From contig NC_088206.1 in the NCBI RefSeq assembly GCF_037126465.1, positions 9,957,187-10,021,186 of the forward strand: a stretch of DNA of 64,000 nt, given 5' to 3'. This document shows positions 35,075 to 46,530 of this stretch, one piece after another (within the stretch, counting starts at the first letter, position 1; each line of letters begins with the position of its first letter). The DNA is from Ornithodoros turicata. Lineage: Eukaryota > Arthropoda > Arachnida > Ixodida > Argasidae. Below the pieces are notes generated by a model. That model made no database searches and was not told the origin of the DNA. It worked only from the letters and a program-made list of their open reading frames with translations. A program made the translations under genes and the position numbers.

Positions 35075-35282
35075 ATATAAGTATTTGATTGAAACATTTA
35101 TTTTACTGAAAAACAAGCTTTATGAAGGACGGACTTGATGAAGGACGGACCTCCTGACCTGATGAAGGACGGACTGCGTCCGAAAGCTTATTTTTCAGTA
35201 AAGTAAATGTTTCAATCTCTTTAAATACTTATTTTATCTATTTGCGAGTGCTAGACTTCTTCCATTTTTGCCTGTTAGTTTC
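35075..35282 (+). mobile_element. 208-bp insertion with hammerhead-like core
   Basis: It is flanked by a 10-bp target duplication, CGTTCGGATC (35,065-35,074 and 35,283-35,292). Units B, C and D have the empty site. The interior holds CTGATGA at 35,159-35,165, a GGACG/CGTCC stem, then GAAA at 35,182-35,185. It then runs into an arm that pairs with 35,100-35,118. This is the order of a hammerhead ribozyme: box, stem II, GAAA, stem III. TGATGAAGGACGG-like units are repeated three times. Stem I is poor, so activity is doubtful. Confidence 0.5.
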
Positions 35283-35353
35283 CGTTCGGATCTTATTCAA
35301 GAAGGAGCCACTGTCCACGCTGTGGACTTCTTGACTTCTGCACCAGAATGTTT

Positions 35354-37365
35354 CGAGCCGCTTCCATCACTGCGGTAGGGCTAGGAATTGTATGGAAATG
35401 CATGTTTTTCTGGGGACAGTATATGCATGCAGGCCTAGACTGGAGTACAGGCGTGAATACCGTTTTTATATTTCTGGCATTTTTTAAATGAATGATACTT
35501 CTAAGTATAAGAGCATATCGTCCCCATTTTCAATGGAACAATTACAAAATACGCCGTTTTTATTGCTATTTGCGCGCATAAACAAACACAGAAGACAACA
35601 AAGGGACCAACGCTGTATTTTAGGTCACAAGTCATAGCAAACGTAACTCTCACCTGGCCATTGTGACCTCGTACAAAGTGGCGCCGTCTTTCGTGGGCGC
35701 TCAACGCTTTTGTAAACAAAGGCGTTTCCTGTATTTATCACGGTTTTTGATAGACGCTCCTCGTCTCAAAGATAGGTTTTTGTAGTGTTGCGACTCCAAA
35801 TTACGTAACTACACAGTAAACTTTTTTACACTTTTTTGGTGTAAATGGCTTGTCCCATGGCGCACGCATTTTGGTGTTGCCTTTACACTCAAATGATGGG
35901 TGTTTCCTAATGCACCCTTTACTTAAGTGTATTCCTAATAAAACACTATTATAATGGGTGTTTAAAAAAAACACCCTTAAAATGGGAGTATTCTATTGAA
36001 AACACCTTTTATGATGGAATTATTTGCTAGCAAATATTCCCTCGCAAATAGTGTAATAGGAGCTTCCGCGGCAGCATACCGACACCACTGGCCGAGACAT
36101 ACAGTTCGACGTTCTTGCTTCTATGACAAGCAGCACCGCGAACGCGGTACACTTCCAGCCGTGGTTCCATCGTAGAACCTAAACCGGAGTGCAATGCGTC
36201 CCAGGCACGCCTCGTTAGCTTGTTAACACTGTGGGACCAACGTGAGTGCAGAGGCATAAAGAGACCTGGGGCACCCTCAGTAGCCTATATTGGCGTGTCG
36301 GATGCATCATATACTGAAATAAAATCTGTTGGGGCACGCTCGTTACATGTGGTGGAGCGGGTAACGTTTGTAACGGTGGCGGGAATGTGTTTTTGCAATT
36401 AACACCCACGTTTGCAACAAGTCAAAGGTATAAGTTAATTTCTAACATCCCTCCCTGTCAAACATTGTGTTTTTAACTCAGGTTATCGTCTATAATGTGA
36501 TTACTTGCTTAGCGGAGCTGTGAAACCAGCATAATTTTTCTCTCGCGAAATAAAACATCATTTTTAACACCATACTCCCAATTAAAATGGGTGTAAAAAA
36601 GGTGCATTCGACAGAAAACACCTGTTTCAACACCCCACTTTACAGCCTTAATGATCCACATTGGATAAGACGTGGTGTATGTCGATATTACACCTTTAGT
36701 AATGCACTTTTTGCACTCTTTGTGGAATAGAAAAGGGTGTTTTTGTAAGAATACACCTTGTTTGAGCAAATAAAGGTGCAAAATTATTTACTGTGTAGGT
36801 TAGTGCAAGTTTATGCGGTGATCGAGCTCAGGTGTGTGCAAACAGAGCGGTTAGGCCTTACGCGTACCGGTAACGGCGGTGAGTACAACCCTTACGTTGT
36901 TTCAGTCAGGTTTGCAGACACTCGTACATTGCATTGTTCTGCTTTGCGACGGCTACAGCAACCAAATAACATGTTGCTCGGGTGACCCTACGCTCATGTA
37001 TTTCGTGGACCGAATGACAAGGTTTCGAAACCACGATACTGGTCAGATAGCGCGCGCCTCGGTTGCTTGGTAGCGGGTGGCGAGTTATCATGACAACCTT
37101 GCCGTAAGTGACCGCTTCAGGGCGGTAGAAAAAGTTGGAACTAGAGCAACACTGCGCTCTTCATCCATGCCCCTCTGAACAGCGGAAAAGAAAACGAAGG
37201 CAACCGCGGTCACTCAGCGGCAAAGACATTTTTGGTGCTTTTCTTTCTTTAATCGAGCAGCCATCCTTCTCTTGAAGTCCTTGAATTACTGTACTATGGG
37301 CTGTTGTTACTCAGTGTGCGCGCAACGGTGTTTCGTGCTCCCACATACTACTACGTCGACGCCGC
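35354..37365. other. Spacer between units A and B
   Basis: It shares no sequence with the other unit junctions, which are direct joins. Apart from the foldback element it holds unidentified DNA. The region 36,800-37,365 contains a 28-codon frame starting MGCCYSVCAQRCF at 37,296, of unknown meaning. Confidence 0.5.
35809..36798. mobile_element. 990-bp foldback-rich DNA element
   Basis: The ends CTACACAGTAAA and TTTACTGTGTAG are perfectly inverted. The interior is filled with GGGTGT/ACACCC motifs in both orientations, such as GGGTGTTTAAAAAAAACACC, so many small hairpins can form. No coding sequence is recognised. The termini resemble those of the element at 26,679-27,199 in style (CTACAC plus A-run) but differ in sequence. 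It lies in the spacer between units A and B. Confidence 0.6.
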
Positions 37366-37937
37366 AATGGGAACCAACGTAAATGGGCGGGTAAACACTT
37401 CTCAATCTGTAGAGGAAACACTATGCCGCTCACCCCCCCTCCCCCCGGCAATTGAGGATTTCATGCCTGGCCTGGATCCCCCAACAGAACGATTTCTGGT
37501 CCCCAACGGGAGAAAAATCATTCAGCACTAGTGCTAAGACACAGGAGCACCCAGCTCTGCCAATGGAATTCGCCTCTAGTAACTGACATCCTACCCTCTA
37601 CTATCCTATCCGAACACTGATGATCGGGTCTATTTACCAACCGTGACTGACACATTGGCGTACACTGCAAGTACACGAAAGTTCAAGAATCATTTTAAAT
37701 AACTCAAAACCATATGATCATTTATGTGATCGTTCTGTCCTCTCTTTTTTTGATTGTCACTATTATAAATCACTGTCTGAGGACGATGAAAAATATACAA
37801 GAAACGAGCCCTGGCCAATTAGCCCTGAATTAGCCCTGGCCAATCTCCCTTGCGGATCGCGGCCATCTTCTTGGGGAGAAGAAGAAGAAGGAAGGCATAT
37901 CTTCGTTTCTGCTAATTTATCAGTATTAGCTGTCGTC
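37366..37937 (+). promoter_or_regulatory. Upstream block of copy B (diverged)
   Basis: It is more divergent from A, C and D than they are from each other. It carries an insertion of about 83 bp at 37,809-37,891, with CCCTGGCCAATTAGCCCTG repeats and a GAA run, placed between the TATA-like TTATAAATCACTGTC and the start codon. The last 17 bp before the start are unchanged. Confidence 0.4.
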
Positions 37938-38357
37938 ATGGCGGATTTCTTCACCTCGAGGAACTTGAAGTACGGCATTGTCACCGCCTTGTTCTTGCTG
38001 TCCGGGGCATTTTTTGCTACCGGGGCAGTATTTGTGCACCATGACATCCCTGGGGGCCGCGCCTTGCTGGCGGCCGCCGCCTTCTTTTTTGTCATGGCCT
38101 TAACGGTCATTTATTTCATGTGTGTAAGAAGCCTTCACGGGTTCGTTCTAGACGTGGAGTCCATAGAGCAACACCTGTCCAGCTCTGGATCCGAACCCCA
38201 GCCGTTGTCTGAGGCCATGCGAGTGCGAATCCAGGCGTGGATCCAAGACGTCAATAGATCTTTGTGGCCGGAAGGCGTCCCAGAAGAACCAGTCCAGTAC
38301 TCTAGGCCACCGTCGCCAAGTTCGGGAGCGGGTAGTTCTTCCCCCTCCCTGAACTAG
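37938..38357 (+). CDS. Two-helix membrane protein, copy B (139 aa)
   Basis: Intact and the same length as A. It is the most divergent copy: about 47 of 139 codons differ from C, many in the first helix and the turn (FFATGAVFVHHDIPGGRALL). The second helix has Phe-Phe-Val in place of Thr-Leu-Leu. The turn motif DIPGGR, the FVLDVESIE segment, EAMRVRIQAWIQDVN and the RPPSPSSGAGSSS tail are kept. Amphipathic and helix boundaries stay in place despite the changes, as expected for a protein under selection for fold rather than sequence. The final 90 bp are almost identical to A and C, in contrast to the rest. Both termini are predicted cytosolic. Function unknown. Confidence 0.8.
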   Translation: MADFFTSRNLKYGIVTALFLLSGAFFATGAVFVHHDIPGGRALLAAAAFFFVMALTVIYFMCVRSLHGFVLDVESIEQHLSSSGSEPQPLSEAMRVRIQAWIQDVNRSLWPEGVPEEPVQYSRPPSPSSGAGSSSPSLN

Positions 38358-38378
38358 TGCGCGACAAGGCGGCGGACA

Positions 38379-38748
38379 ACAACATCAGTCCGCCGCAGGT
38401 CCTCCAGACCATCGGAGGACCATGTATAGAGTATCCCAGCCTTGGGCAACACCATCAGCCCGCTGGATGTCCTCCAGACCATCGGAGGACCGTGGACAGA
38501 GTGGCCTCGCGGTGGGCAACACCATCAGCCCGCCGCAGGTTCTCCAGACCATCGGAGAGCCATGGAGGAACTGGTCTAGCGGTAGGAAATACCATCAACC
38601 CTTCGCAATTCCTCCGGACTACCGGAGGACCATGGACAGAGCAGCCTAACAGAGGACGAACACCATCAGCCAGCTGTAGGTCCGCCAGAACATCGGAGGG
38701 CCATGGAGGAACTGGTTTAGCGGTGTCCCATAACATCAACCCACCGTA
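38379..38748 (+). repeat. 70-bp stem-loop minisatellite, copy B
   Basis: Same five units as in A, with one or two substitutions. A shortened inverted repeat follows at 38,903-38,937 (GAACACCATCGG arms, 11-bp loop), where A and C have a 53-bp interior. Confidence 0.85.
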
Positions 38749-39349
38749 TATCTTTTTATCGCCATATATCGGCCTAGTGGTGCGCAGGAGAATCACCTCG
38801 CTCTGGAGAGCGCCTGGTGTCAACGACGTTTTCCTTAGGTTTCACAGAACCATGAATAAGTAGCAGGCACATTGGCGCCCACGATATTTCCTCCAGGTCA
38901 CCGAACACCATCGGAATACATATTGCCGATGGTGTTCGATACATAGTCGATCTTGGTGTTGATACATATTGCAATGACTCAGAGGCGGGCAACGCTCTCA
39001 GCGCGTCGTATATTCTCCAGGCTGTCGGGAGACTATTCATATACCAGCTACGCCACGAACCAACTACTGTCCAGCAATGAGTAAGTGGCAGATAACACGA
39101 CTGATATGACAAGTTAGCGACGCCCAATACCATTCGTCCTCGGCCTATTTCTCCACCCCACGAAAGAACACTGGCAAACAAATCGCTCACTATACCGCGC
39201 CATCAACCAAGCGAAATCTTCTCCAAGTCCTGTCTGTGTTCTTTCTGCTGCTGAATGTCCACCATGAAGCAATCACAGGCCAGCAGTGACTAAATAGCAG
39301 GCTGTACAATCAACCCGACAGAGATCATCAACAGATTATACAGATTAAG

Positions 39350-40072
39350 TGAAGTGTTCACACGCTTCAACAAGGACAGCCCTTTTGGATCCTACCGCAC
39401 CCGGAAGTACACACAGAAATTCCGGGAATCAGTAAGAAATCAGAAACGGACGCCTCCGTGCTCAAGACATTGCCCCTAGCATATCTTTAGGGCACCTTCT
39501 CATCAAAAACAGTCTATACATCTATACAGATGGTTCCTCTACAGAAGACAGATCTGAAAGCGTATGTATCCCAAACCACGCGGAAGGGATACAGGCTCTC
39601 GCATGGCACCTCATCTACTGCTGCTGAACTACGCGGTATATTCAAGGCACGATTCCACATGAAGAAATCTCACTCGAAAACTTGGCTCATCTGCGCAGAT
39701 TCGAAGTCCTCCTTAGAAGTTATCATCAAAAGAAGGGATTTGAATTATAGGTGCACAAACTATTTTATATCCTTACCACACTCATCGATGCCGTAGAGTC
39801 AGGACACAGTGTAACACTGCGGTGGATTCTTTCCCACTGTGGTATATCTGGGAATGAAGCAGCCGACGAAACAGCCAAGGAAGCTCTAAGCAAGACAGAG
39901 CTCAGCGCCATACCTTTCTCGAAAGCCAGCTCCAAAGCCTATCTAAGAAAAACGACGACCGAAAAATCGAGAGGACTCTGGAAGGCATACCTACCACCTG
40001 CTGATAATCTCTCTTTCATCGATCCTAATTTGACAGCTATTGTTCCAACATGCCTGGGGAGACCACTACAAA
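39350..40072 (+). pseudogene. RNase H relic, copy B
   Basis: Here the third motif still reads LICADSKSSLEVI, so the Asp lost in A and C is kept. The fourth motif is LRWILSHCGISGNEAADETA, and the frame runs on through SKAYLRKTTTEKSRGLWKAY and further, making B the least damaged copy. The first motif (YTDGSS) is in another frame. No RT is attached. Confidence 0.75.
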
Positions 40073-40962
40073 CAGCCATCCACAGAAAACTTGTCAGCTC
40101 TATTCATGGACAATGCTCTACAGAACGAAACTCACATCAACTTCGTTCCTCACATCCCACCGTATATCTTTTTATCGCCATATATCGGCCTAGTGGTGCG
40201 CAACAGAATCAACTCGCTCTGGAGAACGCCTGGTGTCAACGACGTTTTCCTTAGGTTCCACAGAACCTTATCTTGGGCGCCAATGTGTCTGCTACTTATT
40301 CATGGTTCTGTGGAACCTAAGGAATGCCAATGCCAAACATCCCGCAGAAGCCTTCGCAGTTACGCTGAAGCTTCAAAGAAATGTAGCTGCAGGTACACAC
40401 CAGGGAGACCGCCTAGCTCCAGAAACCTTCCTGTTATACGAAGAAGATACACCATTAGAAGGCTGGAAAACACTGACAGGTAGAACGTTCTTTATAACGC
40501 GCCACCAAGGAGCCATTCACAGGCCAGCAGTAGCTACACAGCGTGAAATACTATCAACTCACCCAAATATCCTTCAGGTCAACGGACCGGCTATTGATGC
40601 AGACAAATAGATGTGCGCAATCTTATTCACTCAACGCCACTGGAAGACACCAGGAGGCAAATCGCTCCGGTATAGCACGCCCCCAAACGGCAGCCACAGA
40701 GTTGCAATGACAGAGTGGCGCACTTGACTGCCGGACCACCAGTGCATAGGAAGGCTGCAGATGTTGCAAAACAGCGGTATGCAAAGCCATTTGCCCACGG
40801 TATGTTCTCCAGACCTCCCGGAGGACTCAGTGGAGCAAGTCGGGATGTGTTACTCTGCGTGAATGTGGGCGTGACTGGGGAACAACGTAAAAGACAAAGC
40901 GCTGGGGGTGAGTGCGTGGCACACTGTTTCCTAGGGTGGCTTGGTACGTAGAAGAGGCGGTA

Positions 40963-41035
40963 GCCGGCACTGTGTAGTTGGTAGCATCTCTGACCGAAAA
41001 TCAGAGTCTTGCGGGTTCGAATCCCGCTGCTGGTG
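40963..41035 (+). mobile_element. tRNA-Phe(GAA)-like SINE head, copy B1
   Basis: Same fold as at 31,006, with C at position 33. The variable-loop region reads TCTT in place of GGTT. The flanks match copy A. Confidence 0.65.
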
Positions 41036-41609
41036 CCTTTTCTTCAACCGCCACTGCTCAATAGAGATGCGGCTCCCAATACGTTGGAGGCCAGTTCCTG
41101 CTTTGACTAAATGATCCAATCGCGCTCCAACTAATGCTCCCATGAGTTTGTCAGAAAGATGGCAGTTGACGAGCGAGTTTCATGTAAAAAGCAAAAGTGT
41201 CCTCTCTGTCGCAGTCCTTGCCTTCGATATTGCTAAAAAAACGAACGTATTTCATGTCCAGGCCTACTACGTGGATCAGGGCACTGGGCGACCCTCGCGG
41301 GGAATGTGCAACGATTTATTGATGCCTCTTCCATGCCCAATGTTGTGGCTGCAGACAGCTTGGGAATCTGGACATGATGGACGATGCCAAGTTCACTGCA
41401 CCATTTTCATCACTCTCCGCAGAGGTAACCGGGAGGCTGCTCACCCCAAGTTACAAGTTTTCGCACTCTCGAGCGCCATTACAGGGCGACAGACATTCCA
41501 AGGTATTTTCTTTTTGTTTTCGAATTATGCAGCGTCCCTTCATGACTTAAAATTCAATGCGATTTTCACGTTGTTAAAAGACGTAGCGTCATTCGCAGTC
41601 AGACCTGTA

Positions 41610-42148
41610 AAGTAAATTATTGCAAGTAATTGAATTGTTGTAATTAATTACTTTCTTAGTAATTAATTACTTCCGGAATTACATTAGGTTTTATGTAATT
41701 ATAAAATTACATAAATTACTTTTACAAGTAACGCGTAACGCATTTTGAATTACTTTCGGAATTACATTGAACGCTGTTTGGGAAGGACCAATGTTTAAGG
41801 TTTGGGTCAGTTCCACACCGTTTCTTTACTTTTTTTTTAGTGATTACCCAAAGACTCGATTCAGATCGGTACATTTTTCGTTTCGGTACAGATTTTTTCC
41901 ATTCGAATATGTAAGGAGAAAAACTCTTGCGCCTTGGGAAAAGGAGTACGAATTGTGGGTATCAACCCACACTTCAGTCATTAGAGTGCTTGAAAGATCT
42001 TCCTTGTGTTCTCGAGCTGTTCATAAAGTACAATGTTCGGCTGCCCAGCACTGGACCAGTGGAGCGTCTGTTTTCGGTTGGTGGTCTTATCTTGGTGGTC
42101 CAGCCAAGTGAGAATTGCTTTTCAGAGGATCATCATGCTGGCAGATGA
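41610..42148 (+). pseudogene. hAT transposase relic, copy B
   Basis: Same TAATTACTT-rich lead and a frame ending YNVRLPSTGPVERLF plus SVGGLI (41,927-42,148). A small insertion shifts the frame upstream compared with A. Confidence 0.6.
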
Positions 42149-42645
42149 AACATATGGTTTAAATTATTTGCAGGACAGGAATTGCGTAGCTTCACACAAA
42201 TACTAGTACTACGACATAACTTGTGTTCCTGAAATTATTGCACAAGATGTAGTATCCATTATGATCCTTTATATGGGGGGTATGTACAGTGCAACCAACA
42301 GATGCTAATTACAAATATGTGTTTCCTACGGTGTTGAAATGGTGTAGTTTGTATCTGAGAGCCATAGTGAAACACAGGCAGCAAGGACAGACTTTTGATG
42401 CCCTCAAGATACTTGACAACACATTGCAGGGACTCTGGATGCTGCGTAAATTTCCAGAACACAGAGATCCAGGCTGCGTTTAAACAACAAGTGGTTAGAG
42501 AAATCCAAGACAGTTGCATGTGTAAGCAGTTCGCTGTTGGATTTGCTTCTGTCCGAGATACGTTATCTCAAAGGGGACACACGGGCACACTCCCAGAGGT
42601 ACTAGGGCTGGCTGTGAAATAGAATGAGGAGAGAGGGAAGATATA

Positions 42646-43593
42646 CGAGGGGTGTTCAAGTCAAACCGGGACTTTCTGTCTCCTAAGTGTACAAATGGCT
42701 CGCGTTACTTCTTTTTCGTCATTTTCACACGCGACAGGCCTCCGCGTTCACCACGTGGTGGTCCAAAGTTTGTGCAAAACAGAAGACACGTGCTGGACAA
42801 GATGGCCGACAACGAGGTGAGCGCGCACATCGAACAGTGAATATAGTCATGAAGTTTCTCGTGAATGAAGGCGTAAAGTCATCTGAAATTTACAGAAAAC
42901 TTCAGGCTCAGTATGGCCACGATACACTTAGCCTCAGCAAAGCATTTGAGTGGTGCAAACGGTTCCGAGACGGCCGTACATCAGTGCAGGACGATCCCGG
43001 CCAGGGCGGCTCAGAGCCGAGTGTCAGAGTTCCTGAGAACATTCAACGTTTTTCCACGGTTTTCTGGAACAAGGCTGGCGTTGTTCATGTTGATTTTCTG
43101 CCCAGTGGTACCACCATGAATAGTGCATATTACGGACAGGTTCTCAGGGATGTGCATAAGGCGCTGAAGCAGAAGCGGCCGGGCCTCATCACCAAGGAGT
43201 CGTCCTCCTACAGGACAATGCACGCCCGCATACCGCGCATCTAACGACACGCACCTTACAGGAACTTGGCTGCGTTGCTGCCACATCCCCCTTACAGTCC
43301 ACAGCTCGCCCCCAGCGATTTCCATCTCTTCGGGCCACTGAAGGCGTTCCCTGGGGTCCGCCACTTCAGCTGCGACGACGAGGTCAAGAATGGGGTCCGA
43401 TCATGGCTGCTACGGGCTGCTACGCGCCGGTAAGGATTTCTACACTGCTGGCATCCAAGCTCTCGTGAAACGCTGGGACAAGTGCATTAGTGCAGCTGAG
43501 ATTACGTTGAAAAATAAAACTAATTTCTCGCCTGTAAGTTCATTTTACTTTTGCGAGAAATGAAAAGTCTCGGTTTGACATGAACGCCCCTCG
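42646..43593 (+). mobile_element. Internally deleted mariner, copy B
   Basis: Same ends, deletion and frameshifts as in A, TA-flanked. It is therefore a duplicate made with the unit and not an independent insertion. Confidence 0.8.
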
Positions 43594-44307
43594 TATAACC
43601 CCTTTTTCTTGTCTCTTATTCTGTTGATTAAATTGTCATTTGTTTAGCAGCATATATGTGTATATTCCAGAGTCCGCTAATAAATATATCAGTTGAGAGT
43701 TAGCAGTCGCATTGTAGCTGTCTCATCCTGTCCTTGGCTGTTTGTATTTCACTATGGCCATGTTTGCTATTGCAAAAAAAAAAAAACGAAAAGAGCATAG
43801 AAAAACACGAAAACAGCAACCTGCAAAGCTGCCTGTTCTAGTGCTCACATGGAGGCAATGCAATGAGGTAACATGTTCCATTCATGAACTCTACATAGTA
43901 GTACACATCACAATGACAACCGATTATTCAGATTTTTTTTAACTACTTTGTCTTTTGGAACTTTGATTGCGGAGCCTATTATTGGGGCTTTATGTGATTC
44001 CCTTCTTGAGACACTAGATTGCTGATGCTGTGCAGTGTGTTAATTTTGAAACTGTACTGTGCTGAGGTATAAAAAGAGGATTGTCATATCTGCATTTGAA
44101 TACATAGGAATAATTTGTAAGTACTTTCCTTGTTGACATTTATATCTGCACCAGGTCCCAACATTCTTGATTGATGGAAAATGTGAATAAAGGTATTTAT
44201 TTGCTTGCCAAACAATACACAAATGTCGTGTTTTCTAGTGAGATATTCCCTGCCAGACATAAATGTAGAAAAGTTGAAGGGGCACAATGATGGTAGAGTC
44301 TAGCATT

Positions 44308-46020
44308 GTTTTTTGCAGCTTCGCATATATTCCCTGTTATTTGTGTGCACATGTAGTACTAGGAAGGTACAACATGCACATAAAAATAATTTTGTATGCA
44401 TCCACACAAATGGTTCAGAAGATTAGATGGATGACCAAGAACATAATTGTGCTGCATGTGCAATGGGTATGCTAACGCATAACTTCCATGACGACAAGTA
44501 CATGGGCCCTGTAAGACTGCCCTTTGCGAATGGTTTGGTAATCTGTCTCTAACTGTAAAGGTAAGAGGCAGTCTGGAATGCTGCAGACAGGGTTGCAACT
44601 TACATATTGCTTATCATGTCCTGCATGATAAATATTAAATACAAAGTGATTTGTGCAATAATCCCTGAGTACGGAATTAATTCCGAGGCTGGCCAATGAT
44701 GTCACCCAGGACGACAAGTCACATAAATTGCCTCTGACACTTTTACACCCCGTGGGCTGAGTTGTGAGTTGAAACAACACTCTCCAGAGGGATAAGGTGC
44801 ACCCACTGATTTGATTTCTAGGATCTATGCTATGCCCTAACTCTTCAGACCCCACATTTCCAAAAACACCATTTCTAAGTGGCAATTTGTGCTCTGGTAT
44901 TTCTTTTGAGTCTGCATAGTGTGCAACCACATGACTTCCTGAGCTTTCGTGTGGATGTTTTTGTGCTACGGTTTACGGATACAATATCCGTATGCTAGAC
45001 ATGAAATGCAGTAGTTTGTTGCGTGCCACACGACGCAGCATGACATGGGGGAGTGTGATTCAAAGAAAGCTTCTGGAAAATGCACAGAATCCCACAAAAA
45101 GTTTAAAATGTGATTTGTATTTCGTTTTACGTCGCTCGTCGTTCCGTAACATCGGCGACGGTGCTCCATATTGGTAAATCGTGCGTAAAACTCGTCCCAT
45201 AGCAGTATGCGGTTTCTAAAATACATAGCACGATTTTTTCCTGCAAAAATATAACGCTGTCGGCATTTTCTGGCTAAAACGGCTGTTCCTAAGATAATTG
45301 ACCCTACAATGGGCAAGTGCTGTAAAGGGGCTAACGCAGACGCGACTTGATACAAATTGTACGTGCTCAAAAAACTCAAACGACGAATTCCAGTCACAAC
45401 ATTGCACAGAGCTTGGTTCACGAATGAGTTCGCAGCTGCTGCACTGTTTACTTATCACGGAACTAGCAGACCCCGGAACCCGGTTGTCCGTCAACTTCAA
45501 GCACAGATACGTGAAGCCACGAAAAGCCGTAGCTGAAATCCACTGACAAGTACGAAGGCGCATATACGTCACAATGCCCGTTCGGGTGAATCTACGTCAT
45601 AAAAATGGCTGCGCCCATGTGTGTTTCGGAATGAATTATCTGTTGTTGTTTTTTTTACATGGTACTGTACCGAACTGGGAGAATGAAGGTGCACTTTGGG
45701 GAGAGCTGGATGTGGGCTTTCGGGAATATCACAACCGTTTCGACTATTTGGGATATCGGCATAGCTGACCTTTAACACTGCGTGGCCAATCGCTTTCCAT
45801 ACGCAAGGTAATATAACGAGCGCATACTCCTCATGCGCACGACGTATATGAGCATATTGGAGTATTAATGTGAATAAGCTACTTTCTTACGTACGCCATA
45901 ACTAACAGCTTTCATGCGAGCGAGAGAGCAATACCGTGCGCGCAAATCGCGACCCAATAACCGCGCCCCCCTTTTCTTGCCCGCATTTGGGCTAGCTTAG
46001 GAAATCTTCTTCTCTCATCA
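44308..46020. other. Unit B tail, part 1: conserved non-coding block
   Basis: Shared with C (56,753-58,625), absent from A. It has overlapping minus-strand frames (44,472-44,930; 44,966-45,421; 45,216-45,572) whose C counterparts are frameshifted, so coding status is not supported. Two ACGTCA motifs lie at 45,568-45,600 next to GTCATAAAAATGGCTGCGCC. Confidence 0.4.
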
Positions 46021-46132
46021 ATTTCTTGTGAATGTGGGGGTGACTGGGGGGACAACGTAAAAGATAATGTGCTGGGGGTGAGTGCGTGGTACCGTGATTC
46101 GTAGCGTGGCTTGGTACGTAGAAGAGGCGGTA

Positions 46133-46207
46133 GCCGGCACTGTGTATAGTTGGTAGCATCTCTGACCGAAAATCAGAGGGTTGCGGGTTCGAATCCCGCT
46201 GCTGGTG
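46133..46207 (+). mobile_element. tRNA-Phe(GAA)-like SINE head, copy B2
   Basis: A second copy within the unit, with two extra bases in the D region (TGTGTATAGTTGG). About 100 bp upstream (GTGACTGGGGGGACAACGTA) are also shared with the first copy, so the repeated element is longer than the tRNA-like part. Confidence 0.6.
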
Positions 46208-46409
46208 CCTTTTCCTCAACCGCCACGGCTGAGTAGACGTGCGGCTCCCGATATTTGTCCAGTTGCCAATAAGAGGCCAATCGCTGCTTTGATTAAATGA
46301 GCCCATCGCGTACCAACTAAGGCTCCCATGAGTTTGTCAGGAAGGAGGCAGTTGACGAGCGAGTTTCATGTAAGAAGAAAGGGAACATGTAAGCAAGTTT
46401 CATGTAGGG

Positions 46410-46530
46410 AGCAAGGGAACTGTGCCTACATGTGTCTGAAAGCGCCCGACGAAAATCCAGGAAAAAACCCAGACAGCACAGCCGGCAGCGGGATTCGAAC
46501 CCGGGTACCTCCCAGTCTCGACGTGACATC
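46410..46530 (-). mobile_element. Ruka-like SINE, unit B
   Basis: The minus strand carries the B box GGGTTCGAATCCC, then GCTGTGCTGTCTGGGTTTT and the body CTTTCAGACACATGTAGGCA. It lies head-to-head with the tRNA-Phe-like SINE, about 200 bp away. Confidence 0.55.

Larger units (their letters stand above)
26386..35353 (+). repeat. Array unit A (segmental duplication)
   Basis: The order is leader, DNA element, upstream block, membrane-protein gene, 70-bp stem-loop repeats, RNase H relic, tRNA-like SINE, hAT relic, mariner relic and tail. It is shortened by a deletion of about 3 kb relative to B, at 34,345 (B positions 44,308-47,355). Beside that junction the motif TAGAGTCTAG is duplicated, as filler DNA. 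A 208-bp insertion lies in its tail. Confidence 0.9.

Noticed and set aside
44472..45572. Overlapping minus-strand ORFs in the unit B tail as a gene
   Set aside because: The C counterparts are frameshifted and truncated; no domain signature.
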